A stretch of 9,873 bases of DNA. Source: DASSHC01 sp035693105 (lineage in GTDB: Bacteria; Chloroflexota; Chloroflexia; Thermomicrobiales; Thermomicrobiaceae). Position 1 is the stretch's first letter; the number at the start of each line of letters is the position of its first letter. The position numbers and the translations under genes are program-made. This document shows positions 1 to 7,297 of this stretch, piece by piece. The stretch is taken from assembly GCA_035693105.1 (NCBI GenBank), contig DASSHC010000184.1, positions 1 through 9,873 of the forward strand, given 5' to 3'. The notes below the pieces were generated by a model. That model was not told where the DNA came from, did not search any database, and saw nothing but the letters and a program-made list of their open reading frames with translations.

Positions 1-2
1 GC

Positions 3-1052
3 ATACCGATGATCGCGCTGCCGATGTTTGGCGGCGCGCTCGCCGACCGGCTCGACCGCATCACCATTCTCAAGTTCACCCAGTTGGAAGAGGTCGTCGT
101 CCCGCTGGCGATGAGCCTGGTGATCTTCAGCGGGCACCTGCATGTCTGGATGCTCTACGCCGCCGCGGCGATCGGGGGCGCGACGCTGGCGTTCGACAAC
201 CCCGCGCGCCAGGCGCTCTTGCCGGGGCTGGTGCCGGCGGAAGATCTGATGAACGCTACCGCGCTCATGTCCGCCGTCTGGACCGGCGCGCTGCTGGTCG
301 GTCCGGCGCTCGGCGGCGTGCTGCTCGGCGCGCTGGGCGCCGCCTGGCTCTTCCTGATCAACGGCCTGACCACGATCGTGGTGCTGGTGGCGATCTACGC
401 CCTGCGCGATGTCGAGACGCGCAACGAGAGCCGTGCCGAACCGGCGCTGACGCGCCTGATCGGCGGCGTGCAGTACGCCTGGGGCCATCGCCAGATCCTC
501 GGCCTGCTGGCGCTGACCACGGCCGTCGGCCTGCTGGGGCGCTCCTACAGCACGCTGCTGCCGGTCTATGCGCGTGACCTCTGGCACGTTGGCCCGCGTG
601 GCTACGGCTTCCTGCTGGCCGCGCCGGGCGCCGGGGCGCTGGTCGGCGCCTTCGCCGTGGCGGCGCTCGGCGACGTGGAGAACAAGGGCCGCTTCGTGCT
701 GATCGCCAACGCGATCTACTGCCTGGCGCTGGGGCTCTTCGCCCTCCTGCCGCCCTACGCCGCCGGGCTGGGGCTGCTGATGATCGCCGGGCTAGCGAGC
801 ACGGCCTTCGGCGCCGCGATCGGCACGATCCTGCAGCTCGCCACGCCTGGTCCCCTGCGTGGGCGGGTGATGAGCCTCTACGCCATGACCGTGATGGGGG
901 CGCCGTCGTTGGGCGGCTTGCTCGGCGGCGCCGTGGCGCAGTCGTTCAACGCGCAGCTCGCCGTCGGCGGGGGCGTCGTCCTGCTCGGCCTCGCTACGGC
1001 CCTGCTGATCAACCCGGTCGTGAAGGCGGGGCGGCTGGCCCCGACGGCGTAG
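3..1052 (+). CDS. MFS transporter, EntS/MFS_3-like exporter, 5' end missing
   Basis: This is the C-terminal part of a major facilitator superfamily permease, probably a proton-driven exporter of drugs, siderophores or metabolites in the cytoplasmic membrane. The frame is open from the window edge, so the ATG at position 9 is internal and not the start. Right at the edge is the MFS motif A loop (GGALADRLDR), which normally joins transmembrane helices 2 and 3, so roughly 50-60 N-terminal residues are missing. The remaining 349 residues hold about ten hydrophobic helices rich in Gly and Ala, with a central cytoplasmic loop (VETRNESRAEPALTRL) dividing the two halves. The motif FDNPARQALLPGLVP and the later LRGRVMSLYAM are typical of the enterobactin-exporter-like (MFS_3) branch. 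The substrate cannot be read from sequence. The gene converges on valS with about 100 bp between the stops. Confidence 0.88.
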   Translation: MPMIALPMFGGALADRLDRITILKFTQLEEVVVPLAMSLVIFSGHLHVWMLYAAAAIGGATLAFDNPARQALLPGLVPAEDLMNATALMSAVWTGALLVGPALGGVLLGALGAAWLFLINGLTTIVVLVAIYALRDVETRNESRAEPALTRLIGGVQYAWGHRQILGLLALTTAVGLLGRSYSTLLPVYARDLWHVGPRGYGFLLAAPGAGALVGAFAVAALGDVENKGRFVLIANAIYCLALGLFALLPPYAAGLGLLMIAGLASTAFGAAIGTILQLATPGPLRGRVMSLYAMTVMGAPSLGGLLGGAVAQSFNAQLAVGGGVVLLGLATALLINPVVKAGRLAPTA

Positions 1053-1087
1053 CCTCGTCGGAGAGAGGCGCGGGAGCGATGGTGGCT

Positions 1088-1128
1088 GACGACGGGCATT
1101 GGCGGCGCCTGCGGCACCCAACGTCGTC
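1088..1128. terminator. Weak inverted repeat between convergent genes
   Basis: A 7-bp inverted repeat, GACGACG at 1088-1094 and CGTCGTC at 1122-1128, lies in the short gap between the converging MFS and valS stop codons. The 27-nt interior is GC-rich and there is no U-tract on either strand. A bidirectional terminator would be expected in this position, but the hairpin is weak and the call rests mainly on location. Confidence 0.25.
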
Positions 1129-1151
1129 GATTGCCGGGGGCTCGTTCGCTC

Positions 1152-3866
1152 TCACCCCCCCAATTCCCCCAGCCGCGACTGCAACAGCGCCAGGCGCTCC
1201 TGGGCGGAACTGAGGCGCTCGCGGTGCTTGGCGACCACTGATTCTGGCGCACGCTCGACGAAGTTGGGGTTGTCGAGCAGCGCGCCGGTGCGCGCGATCT
1301 CGGCCTCCACCTCGTCGATCTCCTTGCGCAGCCGCTTGCGCTCGGCGTCGAGGTCGACCATGCCGGCCAGCGGCAGCGCGATCACGGCATCCTCCACCAC
1401 CAGCGTCAGCGTCCCTTCGCCGGCCTCCTGCCGCTCGCGGCGCAGCTCCAGCTGCTCCGCCCCAATGCGCGCCAGGAAGTGGAAGACATCGGCCGCTTGC
1501 TCGAAGGCCGCGCTGTGCGAGCCGGGGAAGACCTGCGCGCTGATCCAGCGCTCTGGCTCGACGCCCGTCTCGGCGCGGGCGTTGCGCACCGTGCGGATCG
1601 CCTCCATCAGGAAGCCGAACTCGCGCAGCGCGCTCGGATCGATGAGCGCTGCCTCGCCGCGCGGCCAGGTCGCGAGCATCAGGCTCTCGCCGCCGTGCGG
1701 GATGGCGTGCCAGAGCTCCTCGGTCACGAAGGGCATCACCGGGTGAAGCAGCCGCAGCGCGCGCTCCAGCACGTAGGTCAGCGTCTGGCGGGCGGCGGGC
1801 GCGGCCACCGGGTCGCCGCCGCTGATCGCCGGCTTGCTGGCCTCGATGTACCAGTCGGCGAACTCCGACCAGAAGAAGTCGTAGAGCCGGCGCGACGATT
1901 CGTCGAACTTGAAGGCCAGCATCAGGTCCTGAACCTCGTCGCTCACCTGCTGCAGCCGGCTGACGATCCAGCGGTCGGCCAGCCCCGCGCCGGCGAAGTC
2001 GGGCGGCAGCGGCGCGCCGGACTCGTCGACGGCGATCTCGCCTGACTCCAGCGCCCGCAGCACGTAGCGGGTGGCGTTCCAGAGCTTGGTGCCGAAGTTG
2101 CGCGCCGCTTCCACGCGGCTCAGGCTCAGCTTCGAATCGGTGCCGGCGCCGCCCGCTGTGATCAGCGCGAAGCGCAGGGCGTCGCTGCCGTACTGCTGGG
2201 TGACGTCGATCGGGTCGATCACGTTCCCCTTGGTCTTGCTCATCTTCTGGCCCAGCTCGTCGCGCACCGTGCCGTGCAGGTAGACATCGTGGAACGGCAC
2301 CTGGCCCATGAACTCCAGCCCGAAGAAGATCATGCGCGCCACCCAGAAGAAGATGATCTCGTAGCCGGTCTCCATCACCGAGCCGGGGTAGAAGTAGCGC
2401 AGCTCCTCGGTGTCGTCCGGCCAGCCGAGGGTGCTGAAGGTCCAGAGGCCCGAGCTGAACCAGGTGTCGAGCACGTCGGGGTCCTGGTAGATGTTGCTGC
2501 TGCCGCAGCCGCAGCGCTCGACCGACTCCTGGTCGGTGACGATCATCTCGCCGCAGTCGCGGCAGTACCAGACCGGGATGCGGTGGCCCCACCAGAGCTG
2601 GCGCGAGATGCACCAATCGTGGATGTTCTCCATCCAGTTCAGGTAGATGCCGGTGAAGCGGTCGGGGATGAAGCGCACCGTGCCGTCCTTGACCACTTGG
2701 ATCGCCGGCTCGGCCAGGGGCTGCATGGTCAGGAACCACTGGCGGCTGATCAGCGGCTGGACCACCGTGCCGCAGCGATCGCAGGTGCCGACGGCGTGCG
2801 TGTGCAGCTGCGTTCCGGCCAGGTAGCCCTCCAGCTCAAGCCGACGCACCACGGCCTTGCGCGCCTCCTCGACCGTCATGCCGGCGAACGGCCCGGCCTC
2901 GGCGTTCATGGTGCCGTCGTGGTTGATGACCGTGATGGCCGGCAGGTTGTGCCGCTGGCCGATCTCGAAGTCGTTGGGGTCGTGGGCGGGCGTCACCTTG
3001 ACCGCGCCAGTGCCGAAGGCGGGGTCGACCGCCGGGTCGGCCACGATCGGGATGATCCGGCCCAGCAGCGGCAGGTGCACCGTCAGGCCCACCAGGTCGC
3101 GGTAGCGCTCATCGTCCGGGTTGACCGCCACCGCCGTGTCGCCCAGCATCGTCTCCGGCCGAGTGGTGGCCACCTCGATGAAGCGCTGGCTCTCCTCCTC
3201 GTCACCCGTGCCAACGATTGGGTAGCGCAGCGTCCAGAGAGAGGAGTGAACCTCCTCGTGGTTGACCTCCAGGTCGGAGAGCGCGGTCATGCAGCGCGGG
3301 CACCAGTTGATCAGACGCTCGCCCTGGTAGATCAGCCCCTTGTCGTAGAGCCGCTTGAAGGCGGTACGCACGGCGCGCGAGGGCGCCGGGTCCATGGTGA
3401 AGACGAAGTGCGACCAGTCGCAGGAGGCGCCGAGCAGGCGCATCTGCTCGCGGATGCGGCCGCGGTAGCGATCCATCCAGTCCCAGACGCGCTCCAGGAA
3501 CTTGTCGCGCCCGAGGTCGTGGCGCGTCAGCCCCTCCTCGGCCAATTCGCGCTCGACCACCCACTGGCCAGCGATGCCGGCGTGGTCGGCGCCCGGCAGC
3601 CAGAGGGTGGGGTCGCCCAGCATGCGGTGCCAGCGAGCCAGGATGTCCTCCACGGTGACGAAGAGAGCGTGGCCCATGTGCAGGGAGCCGGTGACGTTGG
3701 GCGGCGGCATGATGATGACGAAAGGCTGTTTGCCGGGCACGATCGGCGCCTGGAAGTAGCCCTGGGCGTCCCACCAGTCGTACCAGCGCTCCTCGACCCG
3801 CGCCGGCTCGTACTTGCGGCTCAGCGCGCGCGGGTTGCTGCTGGGCTTCGTCTTCGCCTTGTCCAT
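1152..3866 (-). CDS. valS: Valyl-tRNA synthetase
   Basis: Class Ia aminoacyl-tRNA synthetase that charges tRNA-Val with valine in the cytoplasm and hydrolyses mischarged Thr-tRNA-Val. The 904-residue product shows the HIGH signature as HMGH (residues 63-66, after PPPNVTGS) and the KMSKS signature as KMSKT (541-545). Between them lies the CP1 editing insertion (ATTRPETMLGDTAVAVNP). Three Cys-pair motifs (CPRC, CDRC, CRDC followed by CGCG) look like zinc-binding knuckles. The C-terminus is a charged heptad-like coiled coil (AERKRLRKEIDEVEAEIAR), the ValRS tRNA-binding arm. I chose the ATG at 3866 (MDKAKTK) because GGAAGG lies about 12 nt upstream; the ATG 14 codons earlier would add an atypical Pro/Gly/Arg-rich extension. 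Expression is controlled by the T-box leader just upstream. Confidence 0.97.
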   Translation of the reverse strand: MDKAKTKPSSNPRALSRKYEPARVEERWYDWWDAQGYFQAPIVPGKQPFVIIMPPPNVTGSLHMGHALFVTVEDILARWHRMLGDPTLWLPGADHAGIAGQWVVERELAEEGLTRHDLGRDKFLERVWDWMDRYRGRIREQMRLLGASCDWSHFVFTMDPAPSRAVRTAFKRLYDKGLIYQGERLINWCPRCMTALSDLEVNHEEVHSSLWTLRYPIVGTGDEEESQRFIEVATTRPETMLGDTAVAVNPDDERYRDLVGLTVHLPLLGRIIPIVADPAVDPAFGTGAVKVTPAHDPNDFEIGQRHNLPAITVINHDGTMNAEAGPFAGMTVEEARKAVVRRLELEGYLAGTQLHTHAVGTCDRCGTVVQPLISRQWFLTMQPLAEPAIQVVKDGTVRFIPDRFTGIYLNWMENIHDWCISRQLWWGHRIPVWYCRDCGEMIVTDQESVERCGCGSSNIYQDPDVLDTWFSSGLWTFSTLGWPDDTEELRYFYPGSVMETGYEIIFFWVARMIFFGLEFMGQVPFHDVYLHGTVRDELGQKMSKTKGNVIDPIDVTQQYGSDALRFALITAGGAGTDSKLSLSRVEAARNFGTKLWNATRYVLRALESGEIAVDESGAPLPPDFAGAGLADRWIVSRLQQVSDEVQDLMLAFKFDESSRRLYDFFWSEFADWYIEASKPAISGGDPVAAPAARQTLTYVLERALRLLHPVMPFVTEELWHAIPHGGESLMLATWPRGEAALIDPSALREFGFLMEAIRTVRNARAETGVEPERWISAQVFPGSHSAAFEQAADVFHFLARIGAEQLELRRERQEAGEGTLTLVVEDAVIALPLAGMVDLDAERKRLRKEIDEVEAEIARTGALLDNPNFVERAPESVVAKHRERLSSAQERLALLQSRLGELGG

Positions 3867-3955
3867 GCTGGCCCCGAACCTTCCGCCGGGCTGCCGCCCC
3901 GGCCACACCGATCGTCGCCGCTCCCAAGCCGAGCAGCTCGAGCGCCACCAACAAC

Positions 3956-3982
3956 AAAAAAACCGTCCTCATTCAAGGACGG
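3956..3982 (-). terminator. Intrinsic terminator of the valS T-box
   Basis: On the minus strand CCGTCCT (3982-3976) and AGGACGG (3969-3963) form a perfect 7-bp stem with a 6-nt loop, followed by seven Us (3962-3956). The 5' side of the stem overlaps the 3' strand of the antiterminator, so the two structures exclude each other. This is the expected T-box expression switch. Confidence 0.93.
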
Positions 3983-4200
3983 CTGACACCGCGGTACCAC
4001 CTTGCTTCGGCAGCAGACGCTGCCGCGCTCGAACGCTGTAACGGGCGTACCCGCGACGGCCTACGCACTGCACCGCAGCTTCAGCCGCCGGCCTCCCGGA
4101 TGACTTCGATCGCTCTCCACCGGGCGGGGTTCTCAACCGGTGACCCCGCGTCTCTGTCGGCGAGCGCGCGATCTACTCCCTCCGATCGCCGGCACTCGAC
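3956..4200 (-). promoter_or_regulatory. T-box riboswitch, tRNA-Val specific (GUC specifier), valS leader
   Basis: The leader RNA senses uncharged tRNA-Val and permits transcription into valS. Read on the minus strand, Stem I has an AGUA bulge (4177-4174), the distal AGAGA motif (4155-4151), and a helix GAUCGC (4173-4168) pairing with GCGAUC (4113-4108). Directly after this helix comes GAA-GUC-A, placing the specifier codon GUC (Val) at 4104-4102, followed by the conserved purine. Further on is the T-box sequence AAGGUGGUACCGCGG (4003-3989). Its UGGU (3999-3996) would pair with the ACCA end of uncharged tRNA with an A discriminator, as in tRNA-Val. CAAGG (4004-4000) and CCUUG (3978-3974) can form the antiterminator, which competes with the terminator hairpin. 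The 5' boundary is approximate. Specifier and downstream gene agree. Confidence 0.95.
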
Positions 4201-4228
4201 TTTGCCTCTATTTTACGCACCACGTCAA
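4201..4228 (-). promoter_or_regulatory. Possible promoter of the valS T-box transcript
   Basis: Reading the minus strand, TAAAAT (4215-4210) is a reasonable -10 box and would place the transcription start close to the 5' edge of the T-box leader. A TTGACG (4228-4223) lies just upstream, but only 7 nt separate the two, which is not a normal -35/-10 spacing. No good -35 is seen 16-19 nt upstream of TAAAAT. The location is plausible but the box assignment is uncertain. Confidence 0.35.
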
Positions 4229-4251
4229 GAGCGGTGGCAGGCGACGACGTT

Positions 4252-4366
4252 GGATCCCTCGACTGCGCTCGGGATGACAGGGGGAGTTAGGGGCGGACGA
4301 CGAGGATCAGTGTCGTCCGGAAGGCCGCGCTCTTCCCCTGTCATCCCGACCGAAGTGGAGGGATCC
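4252..4366. repeat. Nested inverted-repeat element (MITE/REP-like), copy 1
   Basis: This 115-bp element has 32-nt terminal inverted repeats at 4252-4283 and 4335-4366 that match at 29 of 32 positions. The outer ends are GGATCC and the arms read inward to GATGACAGGGG. Inside them is a second perfect 8-bp inverted repeat, CGGACGAC (4294-4301) and GTCGTCCG (4312-4319), with a 10-nt loop. The whole element can fold into one long hairpin. It starts 8 bp beyond the glycosyltransferase stop on the minus strand, so its transcript could protect or terminate that mRNA. It encodes no protein and I saw no clear target-site duplication. Confidence 0.85.
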
Positions 4367-4374
4367 GTCGTTCC

Positions 4375-5343
4375 CTACGTCCGATGTCCTTCGAGCAGCC
4401 GCTCCAGCGCCTCCAGCGAGACGACCCGATGGCGCTGGAGGCGGCGGCGCTGGCGCAGGAGCGCGGGGAGCATCGCCGGGAAGGCGGCCAGGCCCCGCAG
4501 CCGGGCGCGGGCGGCCGGCTCGCGCAGGTGGCGCAGCGTCGCCAGCGCGCCGCTGAGCTGCGCCAGGGCTATGCCCGCCAGGTGCCGGCGCAGGATCGGG
4601 GTTGGCACGTCCTTCACCAGCACCGCCAGCGTGTTGCGCGCGACGTAGTACGACGCGAGCGTGCCCCCTCCGGTGGCCGAGAGCCGGTGGTAGACCACGG
4701 CCTCGGGCGCGTAGACGATGGCGTAGCCGAGCAGCCGCAGGCGCCAGGAGAGGTCGACGTCCTCGCAATACATGAAGAAGCGGGGGTCGAGCACCGCGCC
4801 GTCGATCGCCGCCACGGCCTCGAGCGCCGCGCGCCGGTAGAGCGCGGCCCCGGCGCAGGCGCCGAAGACCTCCTCCTCGCGCTCGAACTGCCCCACATCG
4901 CGCTGCCAGACGCCCCGGTTGCCGGGCAGGCCGCGCGGCGAAAAGGTATCGCCGGCCGAGTGCAACGTGTCGCGGCGGTCGAAGAGGCGCAGCTTGCTGG
5001 CGATGGCGCCCGCGTCGGGGAAGCGCTCGGCCGCCGCGACCAGCGCCGCCAGCCAGCCCGGCTCCGGCTCGGTGTCGTTGTTGAGAAGCGCTACCAGCGG
5101 CGCCCAGCCCGCCGCGATCCCCTGGTTGACCGCGACGGCCAGCCCCGCATTGCGCGGCAGCTCCAGCACCGTCGCCTCGGGCATCAGATTCCGCACCAGC
5201 TCCGCGCTGCCGTCGGTCGAGGCGTCGTCGACCACGAAGACGCGGACGCAGGGGTAGCTCTGGCGCTGGAGCGCCGGGAGGCAGACGGCCAGATGTTGGC
5301 GGCCGTTGAAGTTGGGGATGACGACGTCGACCGGAAGGCTCAT
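4375..5343 (-). CDS. Family 2 glycosyltransferase, WbbL/rhamnosyltransferase-like
   Basis: GT2 (GT-A fold) enzyme of 322 residues that transfers a sugar from a nucleotide-sugar donor to a surface-glycan acceptor on the cytoplasmic side of the membrane. The N-terminus VDVVIPNFNG starts the nucleotide-binding fold, followed by VVDDASTDGS (38-46). NNDTEP (88-93) holds the metal-binding acidic motif in the usual DXD place, EDVDLSWR (194-201) carries the catalytic-base region, and YYVARN (232-237) is typical of WbbL-like members. The Arg/Leu-rich C-terminus may be a membrane-associated helix. The start is the ATG whose bases form ATGA with the rmlD stop; a reading extending 69 codons upstream lies wholly inside rmlD and is spurious. 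Coupling to rmlD suggests dTDP-L-rhamnose as donor; this is inference from context and family resemblance. Confidence 0.9.
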   Translation of the reverse strand: MSLPVDVVIPNFNGRQHLAVCLPALQRQSYPCVRVFVVDDASTDGSAELVRNLMPEATVLELPRNAGLAVAVNQGIAAGWAPLVALLNNDTEPEPGWLAALVAAAERFPDAGAIASKLRLFDRRDTLHSAGDTFSPRGLPGNRGVWQRDVGQFEREEEVFGACAGAALYRRAALEAVAAIDGAVLDPRFFMYCEDVDLSWRLRLLGYAIVYAPEAVVYHRLSATGGGTLASYYVARNTLAVLVKDVPTPILRRHLAGIALAQLSGALATLRHLREPAARARLRGLAAFPAMLPALLRQRRRLQRHRVVSLEALERLLEGHRT

Positions 5344-6188
5344 CGGACCAGGGCAGCGCGCCGCTCCAGGCAGCGTTGCAAGGCGTCGCGCCAGCCGGGA
5401 AGGGTTATGCCGAGCGCGGCGGCCGCGTGGTTGGCCAGCGCGCCATTGCGGGGCGGCGTGGCGGCGCGCGGGAAGGCCGAGGCGGGCACCGGCTCGATCG
5501 GCGTGTCGCGCCCGGCCAGACGCAGCAGCTCGACCGCCCACTCGTACCAACTGGCGACGCCCGCGTTCACCAGGTGGTAGGTGCCAAAGGCGCGCTGATC
5601 GACCAGGCGCCAGATGGCCGCCGCCAGGTCGCTGGCGTAGGTCGGGTTGCCCGCCTGATCGGCGACGCCCACCAGGTTGGGCCGCTCGGCGGCCAGCCGC
5701 AGCATCGTATTGACGAAGTTGCGCCCGCTCTCGTCGTAGAGCATGGCGGTGCGCACGATGGCGTGATTGGGGGTCGCCTCCCGCACCACGCGCTCGCCGG
5801 CCAGCTTGCTGGCGCCATAGACGCTGATCGGGCGCGGCGCGGCGTCCTCGGTGTACGGTTCGGGCGACTCGCCGTCGAAGACGTAGTTGGTGGAGACATA
5901 GACGAGGGCGGCCGCCTGCTCACGCGCCGCCGCGGCGATGTGCGCGGTCCCCGCGGTGTTGATGCGCTGGGCGCGCGGCGGCTCGCGCTCGCAGCCGTCC
6001 ACGTCGGTCCAGGCGGCCGCGTGGATGATCAGCCGCGGCTGATAGCGCTCCAGCGCGGCGAAGACGGACTCGCGCCGAGCCACGTCGCACTCCGTCGAAT
6101 TCAGCGCGACGACCTCGTGCTCGCTCGGCGCCAGCCGTGCCAGGGCGCGCCCGAGCTGCCCGCTTCCCCCCGTGATCAGCACTCGCAT
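5340..6188 (-). CDS. rmlD: dTDP-4-dehydrorhamnose reductase
   Basis: Last step of dTDP-L-rhamnose synthesis: NAD(P)H-dependent reduction of dTDP-4-dehydro-L-rhamnose in the cytoplasm. The 282-residue protein is an extended short-chain dehydrogenase. The Rossmann motif GGSGQLG is at 7-13, the family stretch HAAAWTDVDGCE at 56-67, the catalytic Thr at 100 in STNYVFDG, and the YxxxK pair at Tyr124/Lys128 (YGASK). The substrate-domain motif RTAMLYDESGRNFV starts at residue 146. The usual STDYVF is STNYVF here; the catalytic Thr is kept. A strong GGAGGG Shine-Dalgarno about 5 nt before the ATG at 6188 fixes the start. The stop overlaps the glycosyltransferase start (ATGA), so the two are translationally coupled. 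rmlA, rmlB and rmlC are not in the window. A close RmlD-like reductase of another deoxysugar is the alternative. Confidence 0.92.
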   Translation of the reverse strand: MRVLITGGSGQLGRALARLAPSEHEVVALNSTECDVARRESVFAALERYQPRLIIHAAAWTDVDGCEREPPRAQRINTAGTAHIAAAAREQAAALVYVSTNYVFDGESPEPYTEDAAPRPISVYGASKLAGERVVREATPNHAIVRTAMLYDESGRNFVNTMLRLAAERPNLVGVADQAGNPTYASDLAAAIWRLVDQRAFGTYHLVNAGVASWYEWAVELLRLAGRDTPIEPVPASAFPRAATPPRNGALANHAAAALGITLPGWRDALQRCLERRAALVR

Positions 6189-6281
6189 GTGACTCCCTCC
6201 GGCGCTGGAGTGTACCGCACGGCCACGGCGCGCGACGTGCGGGCCGCGCGGCGTGGAGTTGGCGCGCGTCAGGAGGCAGCG

Positions 6282-7247
6282 ATGACGATTCCGGTGGGTG
6301 TGTTCGTGCCGCAGGGCTGGCGGCTCGATCTGGTGGCGATTCAGGACCCGGTCGAGCAATACGAGGCCATGACCCGCGTCGCCCAAACGGCGGAGGCTGC
6401 CGGCCTCGACTCGATCTGGCTCTACGACCACTTCCTGACGGTGCCCACGATTGAGCACGAGACGACCTTCGAGTGCTGGACGGCGACGGCCGGGCTGGCG
6501 CGCGACACCCAGCGGGTGCGCATCGGTCAGATGGTGACCTGCAACAGCTACCGCCATCCGGCGCTGCTGGCCAAGATGGCCTCGACGGTCGACGTCATGA
6601 GCCACGGACGGCTCAACTTCGGCCTCGGCGCCGGCTGGTACGAGGCCGAGTACCTGGCCTACGGCTACCGGTACCCCGACATTCCCGAGCGCATGCGTAG
6701 ATTTCGCGAGGCGGTCGAGCTAATCTCGCGCATGTGGACCGAGGCCGATCCCGCCTACGAGGGCAAGTACTACCGCATCGAGGACGCGATCAACGTGCCG
6801 CGCGGCGCGCAGCAGCCGCACATCCCGATGTGGATCGGCGGCGGGGGTGAGCGGGTGACGCTGCGGCTGGTGGCAAAGTACGGCGCGGCGGCCAACATCG
6901 GCGGTTCTCCCGAGGTGATCCTCCACAAGCTCGACGTGCTCAAGCGACACTGCGACGACGTTGGCCGCGACTACGACGAGATCATCCGTTCCTCGAGCTC
7001 GCTGGTCCACCTGCTGCAGCCGGGCGAGAATCCCGAGGACGCCACCGTCGCCTGGCGCGGCGGCCAGTCGCTTGCGACGTACCGCCAGGAATTCCTGGTC
7101 GGCACGCCCGACCAGGTGGTGGCGGCCCTGCAAGCCAAAATCGACGCCGGCATCAACTACCTGATCATCTACCTCCAGGGGAGCGCCTACGATCCCTCGC
7201 TGGTCGAGCAGCTCGCTCGGGAGGTCGTGCCCCACCTGCGGGGCTGA
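6282..7247 (+). CDS. LLM-class F420-dependent oxidoreductase, Rv1855c-like
   Basis: Luciferase-like monooxygenase-superfamily protein of 321 residues, a TIM-barrel flavin/deazaflavin enzyme predicted to use coenzyme F420; the physiological substrate is unknown. Diagnostic stretches are GLDSIWLYDHF (41-51), ECWTATAGLA (64-73), VRIGQMVTCNSYRHP (79-93), TVDVMSHGRLNFGLGAGWYE (102-121) and the late IPMWIGGGGE (181-190). Together these match the family modelled as the Rv1855c group of F420 oxidoreductases (recalled, not searched). The start is the ATG at 6282, preceded by AGGAGG with 5-nt spacing; the frame is open far upstream only because it is the shadow of rmlD. It diverges from rmlD with a 93-bp gap. 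The selenoprotein gene follows 50 bp downstream on the same strand. FMN rather than F420 as cofactor cannot be excluded. Confidence 0.9.
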   Translation: MTIPVGVFVPQGWRLDLVAIQDPVEQYEAMTRVAQTAEAAGLDSIWLYDHFLTVPTIEHETTFECWTATAGLARDTQRVRIGQMVTCNSYRHPALLAKMASTVDVMSHGRLNFGLGAGWYEAEYLAYGYRYPDIPERMRRFREAVELISRMWTEADPAYEGKYYRIEDAINVPRGAQQPHIPMWIGGGGERVTLRLVAKYGAAANIGGSPEVILHKLDVLKRHCDDVGRDYDEIIRSSSSLVHLLQPGENPEDATVAWRGGQSLATYRQEFLVGTPDQVVAALQAKIDAGINYLIIYLQGSAYDPSLVEQLAREVVPHLRG

Positions 7248-7297
7248 TCTACTGGCGGGGCACCAGGCGCTCGTATAAGCGGGGATTGGGGTAGGCC

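Noticed and set aside
2274..3986. Long plus-strand open frame of 570 codons
   Set aside because: It lies antisense to valS, which has clear catalytic motifs. Its composition (His/Val/Ala/Arg-rich, no domain) is typical of a high-GC shadow frame.
4252..4366. CRISPR array or attachment site
   Set aside because: There is only one inverted pair with no direct repeats or spacers, and no integrase or cas gene in the window.
5344..5550. 69-codon N-terminal extension of the glycosyltransferase
   Set aside because: It lies inside rmlD in another frame, has no family similarity, and the ATGA overlap gives a natural start at 5343.
4384..5580. Plus-strand open frame of 398 codons
   Set aside because: It is antisense to the glycosyltransferase, rich in Arg, Gln and Ala, and has no recognisable motifs or ribosome-binding site.
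5376..6281. 302-codon upstream extension of the LLM oxidoreductase
   Set aside because: It is antisense to rmlD; a strong AGGAGG precedes the ATG at 6282 and the family begins there.
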